In this document: piece by piece, positions 24,457-32,742 of the stretch | Numbering within the stretch: the stretch's first letter is position 1 | Layout: every line of letters starts with the position of its first letter | Assembly (NCBI GenBank): GCA_003142635.1 | Contig: PLMX01000255.1 | Span: 381 to 34,882, forward strand | Direction: 5' to 3' | Length of the DNA: 34,502 bases | Origin: Syntrophaceae bacterium | GTDB lineage: Bacteria > Desulfobacterota > Syntrophia > Syntrophales > UBA2185 | Notes under the pieces: model-generated | Database searches by the model: none | What the model was told of the DNA's origin: nothing | The model's input: only the letters and a program-made list of their open reading frames with translations | Program-made: the position numbers and the translations under genes

Positions 24457-25347
24457 CTATCCTGCCAGACGCTTCAGATATTCCCGTTCCTTCTCCACTC
24501 TTTCTTCAAACTGCTGGAGGTTCTCTTTCGTGAGATTGCGAAAGCGCCCCTGGAGGGCAAAATAATCCCGGAGCGGCTTTTCCGGCCGTTTGGAACTCAG
24601 GGTGTACTTCTCCCCGTTTTCAATTTCATAAAGGGGAAATATTCCTGTCTCGGTGCCCAGCTTGGCAAGCCTGATCGTCATCTCCGGAGAATAGCGCCAC
24701 CCCGTTGGGCAGGGAGAAAAGATCAGGATGAACCTCGTGCCCCCTATCTCCTTCGCTTTCTTCACCTTCCTGATCAGGTCGGCGGGATATCCGATGGAGG
24801 CCGTCGCAATGTAAGGGATGTTGTGCGCGGCCATGATGCGGACGATGTCCTTCTTGGGCGTATCTTTCACGAAGGGGGCGGGAGTCGTAGTCGTCCAGGC
24901 GCCCGCAGGGGTTGAAGAGCTTCGCTGAATCCCCGTATTCATATAACCTTCATTATCATAGCAGACGTATATGATATTGTCATTTCTCTCGGCCGCTCCC
25001 GACAGGGCCTGAAGGCCGATGTCAAACGTGCCTCCGTCGCCGGCCCACGCGAGGACATGTATGTCTTCCTTGCCCATGACATCCAGGGCCGCCCGAATTC
25101 CTGAAGCCGATATGGCCGTCGATTCAAAAGGAATCCTGAGGACAGGAATCTTAAGTGAAGAAAAAGGGAAACCCGCGGCAATTGTCCCCATGCACGAGGG
25201 CGGAATGACAATAATGGTTCTCGGACCCAGTCCCTTCAATACATATTTCATAGCCAGCGCGGCTCCACAGCCGGGGCAGGCCGTATGTCCTGAGTAAACA
25301 AGCTCCTCTTCGGGTATAGGGAATTTTATTTGAGCAGGCCTATCCAT
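24457..25347 (-). CDS. porB: 2-oxoacid:ferredoxin oxidoreductase beta subunit (set 1)
   Basis: A 296-residue thiamine-diphosphate-binding beta subunit. Cluster cysteines are C24 and C27 (CPGCG), C52 and one in SPCPTGW. The ThDP motif is GDGGTFDIG (103-111) with YDNEGYMNTG downstream and an SSTPAGAWTTTTP loop. It shares this layout with the paralogue at 18060-19001 but lacks that protein's C-terminal extension. Its start overlaps the end of porA by 22 bp. It is the last of the porG-porD-porA-porB set. The substrate 2-oxoacid cannot be assigned. Confidence 0.9.
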   Translation of the reverse strand: MDRPAQIKFPIPEEELVYSGHTACPGCGAALAMKYVLKGLGPRTIIVIPPSCMGTIAAGFPFSSLKIPVLRIPFESTAISASGIRAALDVMGKEDIHVLAWAGDGGTFDIGLQALSGAAERNDNIIYVCYDNEGYMNTGIQRSSSTPAGAWTTTTPAPFVKDTPKKDIVRIMAAHNIPYIATASIGYPADLIRKVKKAKEIGGTRFILIFSPCPTGWRYSPEMTIRLAKLGTETGIFPLYEIENGEKYTLSSKRPEKPLRDYFALQGRFRNLTKENLQQFEERVEKEREYLKRLAG

Positions 25348-26471
25348 GTGCTTTCTCCTCGGTTCGGCATATTATGCGTTTGTTCAATGATTAATTCAAT
25401 GTCTTTATCGGTCACATCCTTGCCTCCCAAGCCGGCGATAAACTCATAAACAGGCAGACCGCAATTGATCCCCTGGAGGGAGGCCTTGACCTCCTGTGCA
25501 AAAATCCCTCCGCATCCGGGAGAGAAGTCACGGTCGATCACAGCCACCTTCTTTGCTTTTCGAAGCGGCTCACAGATCTGCTTTCCGGGGAAAGGACGAA
25601 CCATGCGGATCCGGAGGACGCCCACCTTCATTCCCCTGGCCCGGCAGCGGTCGGCAACGACGCGGCACGTGCCGGCAATTGTTCCTGCTGTAACCAATAT
25701 AAGGTCGGCATCTTCACACAGATAGGTTGAGACGAGACCATAATCCCGGCCAAACACCTTTTTAAATTCGGCATCGATTTCACTGCAGAAGGTCTTGGCC
25801 TCCTCCATGTCCTGATGCATCTTGTATCGGAAATTGATATAGTAATCCGTCGTTGACCCGAACATGCAGGGATTATCAACGTCGAGGCACTCCCGGGCTG
25901 GCGCGGGCGGGAGGAAGAGGTCGACCTGGCTCTGCTCCGGAAGGTCAACAATCTCATAGGTGTGAGAAAGGATGAACCCTTCCAGATTGACCATGACAGG
26001 AAGCAGTAATTTCTCCGATATCCTGTAGGACTGAATGATTGTGTCAAAGACCTCCTGGCCGCTCTCACAGTAGAACTGCAGCCAACCCGTATCCCGCTGG
26101 GAGAGACTGTCGCTCAGATCCGCCTTCAGATTGAAAGGGCTTGCCAGCGCCCTGTTGACGTTTGCCATGACTATCGGGAGCCGCAACCCTGAGGCATAAT
26201 GCAGCAACTCATGCATCAACGCCAGCCCCTGGGAGCTTGTTGCCGTGAATGTTCTAGCCCCCATCACTGACGCGGAAATGCACGCGGCCATGGCGGAATG
26301 CTCCGACTCCACGTTGATGAACTTGGCCTGAAGGGCTCCCGTTGCGCAGAACCCGGCCAACATCTCCACTATGGAAGACTGAGGGGTGATGGGATACGCT
26401 GCAATGACTTGGGCCTTCGCGGCCACAACAGCATACGAGACGGCCTGGTTGGCAGAAATAACTTTCTTCAT
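25326..26471 (-). CDS. porA: 2-oxoacid:ferredoxin oxidoreductase alpha subunit (set 1)
   Basis: A 381-residue alpha subunit with IAAYPITPQSSIVEML, ESEHSAMAACISASVMGA, TATSSQGLALMHELLHYA and SQRDTGWLQFYCESGQEVFDT. The C-terminal part carries RIRMVRPFPG and VIDRDFSPGCGG. The start overlaps the porD stop (ATGA at 26468-26471). The sequence parallels the other alpha subunit along its length, but with differences around the loop after residue 200 that may bear on substrate choice. Confidence 0.9.
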   Translation of the reverse strand: MKKVISANQAVSYAVVAAKAQVIAAYPITPQSSIVEMLAGFCATGALQAKFINVESEHSAMAACISASVMGARTFTATSSQGLALMHELLHYASGLRLPIVMANVNRALASPFNLKADLSDSLSQRDTGWLQFYCESGQEVFDTIIQSYRISEKLLLPVMVNLEGFILSHTYEIVDLPEQSQVDLFLPPAPARECLDVDNPCMFGSTTDYYINFRYKMHQDMEEAKTFCSEIDAEFKKVFGRDYGLVSTYLCEDADLILVTAGTIAGTCRVVADRCRARGMKVGVLRIRMVRPFPGKQICEPLRKAKKVAVIDRDFSPGCGGIFAQEVKASLQGINCGLPVYEFIAGLGGKDVTDKDIELIIEQTHNMPNRGESTWIGLLK

Positions 26472-26752
26472 CTTTCTTCCTTCTCAATCAAAATGGCTCC
26501 TCTGGGACACTCTTTCGCGCAGATTCCGCAACCCTTGCAATAGGTGTAGGAGATTTGAAATGCACCGCCCTCCGCATAGATCGCGTTATCCGGACAGTAC
26601 ATCCAGCAAAGGCCGCAGCTATTACATTTTTCCCGATCGAGGATTGGTCTTTGTGAGCGCCACTCGCCGGTTTCGTTTCCTTCTGTCGTGATGAAGGAGA
26701 TGGCTGTGATTGGTAACGTATCTAAGGATTTCAGGCTATATCGCTTTTTCAT
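26468..26752 (-). CDS. porD: 2-oxoacid:ferredoxin oxidoreductase delta subunit, 2[4Fe-4S] ferredoxin
   Basis: A 94-residue ferredoxin-like delta subunit. After an N-terminal segment with the PorD-type TGEWRSQRP motif (about 27-35) come two 4Fe-4S motifs, CNSCGLCWMYCP and CKGCGICAKECP. This subunit passes electrons from the catalytic subunits to soluble ferredoxin. It lies between porG (32 bp upstream) and porA (4-bp overlap). It is a stand-alone version of the protein that is split around a GltD domain in the other set. Confidence 0.92.
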   Translation of the reverse strand: MKKRYSLKSLDTLPITAISFITTEGNETGEWRSQRPILDREKCNSCGLCWMYCPDNAIYAEGGAFQISYTYCKGCGICAKECPRGAILIEKEER

Positions 26753-26784
26753 TTAATCAACCTCTTGATGCAAGATTACTCTAC

Positions 26785-27333
26785 TTAAAAAACCACCTTC
26801 TCATAAGCCTCCCGGGCGGCCTTGGCATTATCCTCGGGATGTGTTGGCACATTCTCGCGCACGGCATCCATGATCGATCCTATAGCGACCATCCCGGTTG
26901 CCCTTGAGAACGCACCGATGATCGTCGTATTGACGATCGGAACGGATGAGCTCCCCAGGCCGTGCTCCTGTGCGATGGTGTTTGCATCCAGTGTCGCCAC
27001 GCGATAGGGGCCCAGAAAAACATAGTCCTCCGGTTTCTTATCGCTGTTGATGATGATCCAGTGTCCTTCCTTCAGACCCTGGACAATCCCCTTCCTTCTG
27101 GTCAGGCTTGAGTCAAGAACGATCAGGCAGTCCGGTTCATAGATTCCGAATCTCTCCCTGATCTCGAAGTCGCTCACGCGCGTAAAGGCGACTACGGGCG
27201 CACCTCTTCTCTCAGCCCCGAAGTTCGGGAAAGCCTGAACGAATTTCTTTTCCTTGAAGAAGGCGGAGGCGAGAACCGTCGATGCTACGACCGCGCCCTG
27301 TCCTCCTCTTCCATGAAACCTGATTTCGTACAT
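26785..27333 (-). CDS. porG: 2-oxoacid:ferredoxin oxidoreductase gamma subunit (set 1)
   Basis: A 182-residue gamma subunit with MYEIRFHGRGGQGAVVASTV at its N-terminus, FPNFGAERRGAPVVAFTRV and the late IVNTTIIGAFSRAT motif. ATG 27333 is chosen over ATG 27348 because a GGAG ribosome-binding site lies between them. It begins the set and lies 167 bp downstream of the LarA-like gene, a gap with a small hairpin, so it may have its own transcription start. Confidence 0.9.
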   Translation of the reverse strand: MYEIRFHGRGGQGAVVASTVLASAFFKEKKFVQAFPNFGAERRGAPVVAFTRVSDFEIRERFGIYEPDCLIVLDSSLTRRKGIVQGLKEGHWIIINSDKKPEDYVFLGPYRVATLDANTIAQEHGLGSSSVPIVNTTIIGAFSRATGMVAIGSIMDAVRENVPTHPEDNAKAAREAYEKVVF

Positions 27334-27360
27334 TCGCTTCCACTCCATTTCTTATTTGAG

Positions 27361-27381
27361 CCTGCCTGATGGCCAGGCAGG
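27361..27381. repeat. Perfect 8-bp hairpin between LarA-like gene and porG
   Basis: CCTGCCTG (27361-27368) and CAGGCAGG (27374-27381) pair across a 5-nt loop. There is no clear T-run on either side, so it is weak as an intrinsic terminator. It could modulate read-through or be a fragment of a dispersed repeat. Confidence 0.45.
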
Positions 27382-27500
27382 AATCCCCTTCTCGAAAAAC
27401 CGCCGGCAGTGAAATATCTCCCCTCAATAGGGATTGGATGCCCTGCTGGCGCATCCCTCTCAAGTCGCTGTCTTGAGTTGATCTATTCAGGATGCAGAGC

Positions 27501-28961
27501 CTATTGCCTGTTAACCTTTACCTGTTTGTCTTTCAGCACCGCGGCACTTAGACCGCGCTGACGGCACCACTTCGGAAGCAACTCTCTCTCCACCTTCTCT
27601 TCAATGCCCGAGACCTTGGACTTGAGCAGTTCGGCCAGGGGCTCAGTCATGTTGAATCCGTTTGCCGCACCGTCAAATACGAGGATATTCGAGGTACCGC
27701 TGGCCCGCGTCACGAAGTCGACCGCCTCCTGCAGCCCTTCCGTCATCACCGCATATTTCATGTACTGGGGATTCTGCGGGTCCGCATTCATATGATTCAC
27801 CATGGCGCGACCCACCACAACGGTTGGAACATGCTGCGAAAAGAACGTGCATGGCAATCCGCTCATGCAGTAGTTGTTGATCATCCATTTGACGGCTGGA
27901 TTCAAAGGAGGGAGCTGCTCGATAAGACGATGGCCCAGTTCGTCAAAATACATCTCCGTGTAGCGTGAAAACGGAGGGAATCCCTGGTCCAGATCGAACT
28001 CATCCACAGAGAGCCCCGCAAAATTGTCGTACACGATCCCGCCCGCTCTCATGTACCCGATGGGCATGGGACCGTCGACGATCACATTGCATTGGTCGAT
28101 GTGTTCCAGCAAGGTAAGCAGTTTCCCATACCATCTCAACGTATCGACCGCCATATACTCATCCTGCTTCAAGAGATCGTTGTTCGCGCTGACCTCGGCG
28201 ATCCCGCTGGGTGCAACGTTCAGCATGACGGAAAAGACAAACTTGCTCTGGACGAAGTCCGAGGTGAACATAGCTCTGGGAATGATGTTCGACGATCTCG
28301 GGCCGAAGTTCTGGTGATATGTCGAACGCGTCTCCATCCTCGCATAGGACATGGCAAAGGGCTTGACGATACGGTTGAGCATCCTATGGTTGTGGAGCTC
28401 CCTCAGATCATTGTTGTGGGCGTGGATAACCCACTTCGCATCATAGGCCCTCTTGAGTCCATAAAGGGTCCCGAACTCTGTCTGGATGGGAAAACCTTCA
28501 TCAATGGGCGTCATCCCCATGGCCTTCCCGTTGAAATGCTGATCAAGCCCGAATTTCTTGATGTACTCCTCTGTCTCCCTGAACCGCAGCCCCACACCGG
28601 CACGCAGCCGTATATCCTTGGTACCGGTCCTCTCCGCGATCACATCGTGTGTAACCTTGATCATCTCCGCATAGGCAGTCCCGCCATAGAGCGTGAAACC
28701 ATGGTGCGACGCCAGGATGTTGACAGAATCCCCGGGCTTTATCTTGGTCATGTCAACCCCGTTCAAAGAATCCCGGGTCGCCTGACGGATCGCTTCAATC
28801 CCACGCTCGCTCGGGAAAATGGGCTTGGGAATAGAGGGAATGAGTTCCCGAACGGTCAGGGAGGTCATCCCCGGCAATTCTGCGGCTCTCATCTTCAACA
28901 GCTCCGGAGCAATGCAGTACTGTGACTTGTTAGGAGCGGCAGGTTTTAGTGTATTTCCCAT
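27501..28961 (-). CDS. LarA/DUF2088-like protein
   Basis: A 486-residue protein. Residues about 40-130 follow the layout of the LarA (nickel-pincer racemase) N-terminal domain: a PIFPSERGIEAIRQAT helix, a GDSVNILASHHGF strand, then a helix and the RLRAGVGLRFRETEEYIKKFG turn. The last occupies the place where LarA proteins have a GTHR-like motif. The late segment YAVMTEGLQEAVDFVTRASG with ILVFDGAANGFN resembles the LarA C-terminal domain. Several family-typical catalytic motifs are altered, and no larB, larC or larE is present. Known relatives racemise or epimerise 2-hydroxyacids. A TGAGG ribosome-binding site precedes the ATG, 10 bp after the GltD-like gene. The assignment rests on pattern order, not a search. 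Confidence 0.5.
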   Translation of the reverse strand: MGNTLKPAAPNKSQYCIAPELLKMRAAELPGMTSLTVRELIPSIPKPIFPSERGIEAIRQATRDSLNGVDMTKIKPGDSVNILASHHGFTLYGGTAYAEMIKVTHDVIAERTGTKDIRLRAGVGLRFRETEEYIKKFGLDQHFNGKAMGMTPIDEGFPIQTEFGTLYGLKRAYDAKWVIHAHNNDLRELHNHRMLNRIVKPFAMSYARMETRSTYHQNFGPRSSNIIPRAMFTSDFVQSKFVFSVMLNVAPSGIAEVSANNDLLKQDEYMAVDTLRWYGKLLTLLEHIDQCNVIVDGPMPIGYMRAGGIVYDNFAGLSVDEFDLDQGFPPFSRYTEMYFDELGHRLIEQLPPLNPAVKWMINNYCMSGLPCTFFSQHVPTVVVGRAMVNHMNADPQNPQYMKYAVMTEGLQEAVDFVTRASGTSNILVFDGAANGFNMTEPLAELLKSKVSGIEEKVERELLPKWCRQRGLSAAVLKDKQVKVNRQ

Positions 28962-28971
28962 CTTATGTACC

Positions 28972-30999
28972 TCACTTACTCTTAAAAACGGTTTCGATTA
29001 GTTTAATGTCATCATCAAAATGAAATCCCCGTGGCTCATACTTCTTCTTCAGTTCGGGGTCCAGATCCCACAGGGTGAATGTCTTTCCAAAGGTCTGGTG
29101 TGTGCTCCCCAACGTGACCGGGAATCCGGACGCCTCCAGAAGTTTGACGATCGACTGGATGCAAAGGACGGCGCAACCGGTGCGGGCCCCTGTCATCCGG
29201 GAGATGTCTTCAGGAGTTTTGGCCCCTTTCAGAATGGCGGCAACGACCTCTTCAGCGCGTGTCACATTGCAGTAACAGATGATCTGCTTCGGATGGATAT
29301 GCACCTTCTTGCAGATGCGCATGATCTCTTCTTGATCGAACTCGCTGGCGTCGACGGCTATGGTATAAGGCTCCTGTATCGGTTCGATGGTGATCGCGAA
29401 TACAGGACATCGGTCCACGCAGTTCAAACAGCCTTTGCACTCTGCGAACGTGTAAGTGGGCGGTGCGGCGCATCCGAAACACCTTTGTGCTTCGTTCACG
29501 GCCTGGTCCTCCTGATAGCCGAGGCTGACCTCTTCAAAAGAGCGGACCGCCTGCCCCAGATCGAGATGACCGGTCTCGTTCCTCGCCGCCGGATAGAAGT
29601 AATCGCGATTCATCTCTTCATAAGTCACGACCTCGCGCGCGGCCATCTCCTCTTGGCGCGCATTTCCCTTTTCGAGGAAACGATGGATGGCCAAAGCCGC
29701 TTTTTTACCCGCACCGATTGCCTCGGATACGGTGCCTGTCCCCTTGGTTGCATCCCCTCCGGCAAAAATGCCCTTGATATTGGTCTCGAAAGTCATATCG
29801 TCGATCTTGATCGTTTTGGAGGGGTTTCTCTCCAGCTCGACAAAATCTTTATCGTCCGGTCTCTGACCGATCGCGACGATCACCATATCGGCCGCAATGG
29901 TTGGGGCAGCACCATCTCCATACTCCGGCGCGAATCTTCCCCGCTCATTAATGACGCTCGTACACTGGATCGTTTCCAGACCCACGATTTTGCCCCGATC
30001 GGCCAATATCTTTCCGACCCCCAGGCTGGGATGGATGATAACCCCTTCCCCTCCGGCCTGTTCGATCTCCACATCCTGGGCCGGCATCCTGTCTTTGCAG
30101 GTCAGGTCGCAAGACTCCAGGCAGATCAGGTGAACCTCCTTGGCCCCGAGTCGCCGGGAAAGCCTGGCAGAATCGATGGCCACATTGCCGCCGCCGATGA
30201 CCGCCACGCAGTCCCCCATTTTCACCTTTTCCCCAGAGTTCGCCCTCTTCAGAAAATCAACCGCAGACAAGACCCCCTTGGTCTCTTCCCCAGGAACGCC
30301 GACCTTAAGACTTGCCCATGAACCTGTTGCGACAAAGACCGCCTTGTATCCCTGCTTAAAGAGCTCTTTGGCGTCCTTTACAGGCGTATTCGTCTTGACA
30401 TCGACCCCTGACTCTTCGATATATCTGATCTCGTTGTCCAGGACCTGCTTCGGCAGCCGATATTCAGGGATACCGTAACGCATCATGCCGCCTGCCTTCT
30501 CAGCACCCTCGAAAAGAGTGACACGGTAACCCATCCGGCCCAAGTGGAAGGCACAGGAGAGTCCTGCCGGTCCCGATCCCACCACGGCGACGCTCTCCAT
30601 CCGGACCACCTTTGGCTTGACCGGCTTATAGCCCATCTTCACGGCAGTATCGGCAATAAAACGCTCTACAGACTTGATCGACACGCCTTCGTCAAATTCG
30701 ATCCGGTTGCACTCTTTTTCGCAGGGATGATGACAGACCCGGCCCGTAGCACCGGGAAGCGGGTTTGTCTCTCGGAGCAAATCATAAGCCTCAAGGTATT
30801 TCTTCTGTCCGATCAGATAATTAAACCCTTCGATGTCGTTTCCAATCGGACATTGAACGGTACAAGGAGAGATCTTGATCTTCTCCAGCGGCCGGCTTAT
30901 GGATGGGGTGTAGGCCTTCGTCGGGCAAACATGGGTGCATGTTTTGCAGCCGATACATTTTTCCAAAATGAAATGTGAATTCGTTATAACCTTTTTCAT
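28972..30999 (-). CDS. GltD-like NAD(P)H flavoprotein with ferredoxin and BFD domains
   Basis: A 675-residue electron-transfer flavoprotein. In order it has: an N-terminal 4Fe-4S motif (C15, C18, C21, C25), the GltD iron-sulfur region (C47, C51 and GRVCHHPCEKECNR), an FAD motif VVGSGPAGLSCAF, and an NAD(P) motif VIGGGNVAIDSARL. A C-terminal ferredoxin motif (CKGCLNCVDRCP) follows. Next is a [2Fe-2S] BFD-like domain with CYC and GCAVLC about 33 residues apart. This many redox centres suggest electron exchange among ferredoxin, NAD(P)H and another partner, possibly by bifurcation; this is inference. An AGGAGG ribosome-binding site precedes the ATG. It is followed 10 bp later by the LarA-like gene, so the two are probably co-functional. 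Confidence 0.88.
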   Translation of the reverse strand: MKKVITNSHFILEKCIGCKTCTHVCPTKAYTPSISRPLEKIKISPCTVQCPIGNDIEGFNYLIGQKKYLEAYDLLRETNPLPGATGRVCHHPCEKECNRIEFDEGVSIKSVERFIADTAVKMGYKPVKPKVVRMESVAVVGSGPAGLSCAFHLGRMGYRVTLFEGAEKAGGMMRYGIPEYRLPKQVLDNEIRYIEESGVDVKTNTPVKDAKELFKQGYKAVFVATGSWASLKVGVPGEETKGVLSAVDFLKRANSGEKVKMGDCVAVIGGGNVAIDSARLSRRLGAKEVHLICLESCDLTCKDRMPAQDVEIEQAGGEGVIIHPSLGVGKILADRGKIVGLETIQCTSVINERGRFAPEYGDGAAPTIAADMVIVAIGQRPDDKDFVELERNPSKTIKIDDMTFETNIKGIFAGGDATKGTGTVSEAIGAGKKAALAIHRFLEKGNARQEEMAAREVVTYEEMNRDYFYPAARNETGHLDLGQAVRSFEEVSLGYQEDQAVNEAQRCFGCAAPPTYTFAECKGCLNCVDRCPVFAITIEPIQEPYTIAVDASEFDQEEIMRICKKVHIHPKQIICYCNVTRAEEVVAAILKGAKTPEDISRMTGARTGCAVLCIQSIVKLLEASGFPVTLGSTHQTFGKTFTLWDLDPELKKKYEPRGFHFDDDIKLIETVFKSK

Positions 31000-31065
31000 A
31001 GCTTTTCTGCCCTTCCTCCTATGTCAAAAGACCATATTTCATGGAGTGGTCTTTCTTTTACAATT

Positions 31066-31239
31066 TCAGGGTCGCGCGGCCTTCCCCTGCTCGCGCTTCA
31101 TGTCCAGGTGAAATTCTTTCTTGCAAAATGGACACTTGAGCTTTTGCTTGGGATTTACTTCAACAACCTCCGAGAGAATCCTGTCCAGGTAATACTCCTT
31201 TCCGCACAACGCACACTCTATATAATGCACTTTTGCCAT
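31066..31239 (-). CDS. 57-residue zinc-ribbon protein
   Basis: A short reading frame starting at ATG 31237-31239 and ending at TGA 31066-31068. It encodes a 57-residue protein with two CxxC pairs (C9/C12 in ECALCGKEY, C36/C39 in KCPFCKKEFHLDM), the spacing of a small zinc ribbon or rubredoxin-like fold. A GGAG ribosome-binding site lies about 7 nt upstream. It fits snugly between UbiD (15 bp upstream) and the GltD-like gene, on the same strand. No known family is recognised; it may be a metal-binding or subunit-like accessory of the neighbouring enzyme. Confidence 0.75.
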   Translation of the reverse strand: MAKVHYIECALCGKEYYLDRILSEVVEVNPKQKLKCPFCKKEFHLDMKREQGKAARP

Positions 31240-31254
31240 GGTAATCTCCTTTAT

Positions 31255-32655
31255 CTAAAACTGTTTCAGGATATCCGGCTCCAGGAAATCCTCCAGCCTT
31301 ATTCTGGACATCACGGATTCAGGTATGCAGAGCCTTTTGGCGAAGCCGCGGGGATCGACAGGCTTGGTCGCATCAATCCCACCCTTTGTCGTCAAGATGT
31401 CATTGCCCGACGGGTCTAACCTCGTGCCCATCATGCCGGGGATGACCACAAGGTCCTTGTCCCACTGTGATCGTGTAGCGATCGCCCAGAGCACATGCTC
31501 ATCATCAAAGATATTGACGTCATCATCCACCACAACAACATGTTTTATCCGGTAATCGGAGCTAAGGGCCGTTGCTATGGCGGTCTTAGGCTCTCCATCG
31601 TTGGACTTCCGGATCTGGATATACGCGTGGAGCCTCGCTGTCCCTGAGACAGGTACGTGTACCCCCACAACCCCGGGCACCACCGCCCTGATTCTGTTAT
31701 AAAGATAAGCCTCGATCATCGGTGCGTCAAGTAAGAGGTGATCCGCATGGCCCGGCATGATGTCGAGATAGAAGGCGTCTTTCCTTCGCGTTATCGCTTT
31801 CACCGTCGTCACGGGGTTTAGCCTCTGGCCGCCGTAATACTGGGTATATTCGCCGAAGGGCGCCTCGATATCAACCTGCTCGTAGGACATTTCGGCTTCT
31901 ATGACGATTTCCGCCTGTGCTGGAACGAGCATGTCCTTCCCCCAAGTTTCGGAAGGGGTCAGCTCGACGGGTTCGCCTATGATACCGCCGATTATCTGCG
32001 GTTCATCCGTGAAGATCTTCGTTTGCGCCCCCATATAGAAAGCAGGATGATGTCCAATCATAATGATTATAGGAACGTTGCGTTTGAGGGCCTTGTATTT
32101 CTGGAAGACATAATTTGTGTGACGCGCCGCGTTGAAATTTACGACAAGGCTTTTGGGGCCTGCGACATAGATCCTGATGATTGCGCAATTGACCCATCCT
32201 GTCTCCGGGTCTTTTATCCAGACGCTGGGGCTGGTGAAGTATGGCCCTAAATCCATTTCATGATGAGTCACGATCGGCAGTTCATATAAATCTACATCAT
32301 CGCCTTTCTGGATAATGCCTTTGACCATCGCTTTGGACTTATCGATTACGACCGGAGGCACAGGCTTCTCTTTCTCGATATAGTCCAGGGGAAGCCTCTG
32401 AACCGTAGACCCGATAGCATCTGCGAGCCTCTCCCTCGAGCCAAAAAGATTGATCACTACCGGCAGCTTTGAGATTGATCCGTTCAGGTTCCGGACCTTC
32501 TCGAAGATCAAAACGGGCTGCTTTTTTCTCGACTCCACCTGCTGCAGGATGGCAGGAATTTCAAACTCTGGAGAAATCTCCTTCTTAACCCTGAGAATAT
32601 GGGACGGCATATCCCTTTCCAGGTGTTCTATATACGCTCGCAGACCTTGGTTCAT
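31255..32655 (-). CDS. UbiD-family prenylated-FMN (de)carboxylase
   Basis: A 466-residue member of the UbiD family, which reversibly decarboxylates aromatic or unsaturated acids using prenylated FMN. The family's essential Arg-Glu-Glu set is visible: R161 (CAIIRIYVAG), E264 and E269 (EAPFGEYTQYYGGQ). Other features are the N-terminal IDKSKAMVKGI, the MIGHHPAFYMGA loop and the HADHLLLDAPMIEA segment. Length resembles the hydroxybenzoate/vanillate decarboxylase group, but the substrate is not readable. No UbiX prenyltransferase gene is present in the window. An AGGAGG ribosome-binding site precedes the ATG. It lies 87 bp downstream of the acyl-CoA synthetase subunits. Confidence 0.9.
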   Translation of the reverse strand: MNQGLRAYIEHLERDMPSHILRVKKEISPEFEIPAILQQVESRKKQPVLIFEKVRNLNGSISKLPVVINLFGSRERLADAIGSTVQRLPLDYIEKEKPVPPVVIDKSKAMVKGIIQKGDDVDLYELPIVTHHEMDLGPYFTSPSVWIKDPETGWVNCAIIRIYVAGPKSLVVNFNAARHTNYVFQKYKALKRNVPIIIMIGHHPAFYMGAQTKIFTDEPQIIGGIIGEPVELTPSETWGKDMLVPAQAEIVIEAEMSYEQVDIEAPFGEYTQYYGGQRLNPVTTVKAITRRKDAFYLDIMPGHADHLLLDAPMIEAYLYNRIRAVVPGVVGVHVPVSGTARLHAYIQIRKSNDGEPKTAIATALSSDYRIKHVVVVDDDVNIFDDEHVLWAIATRSQWDKDLVVIPGMMGTRLDPSGNDILTTKGGIDATKPVDPRGFAKRLCIPESVMSRIRLEDFLEPDILKQF

Positions 32656-32742
32656 CGTATGCTCCTCCTCGCATGTAACTTTCTGTATAGATCTTTCGAT
32701 AAGAATGTCATCTCATTTTAGCGTCGACGTGGACGCTTTCAT

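Noticed and set aside
29020-30321. 433-codon plus-strand frame inside the flavoprotein gene
   Set aside because: It is the shadow of the GltD-like gene, with no family motif and no ribosome-binding site.
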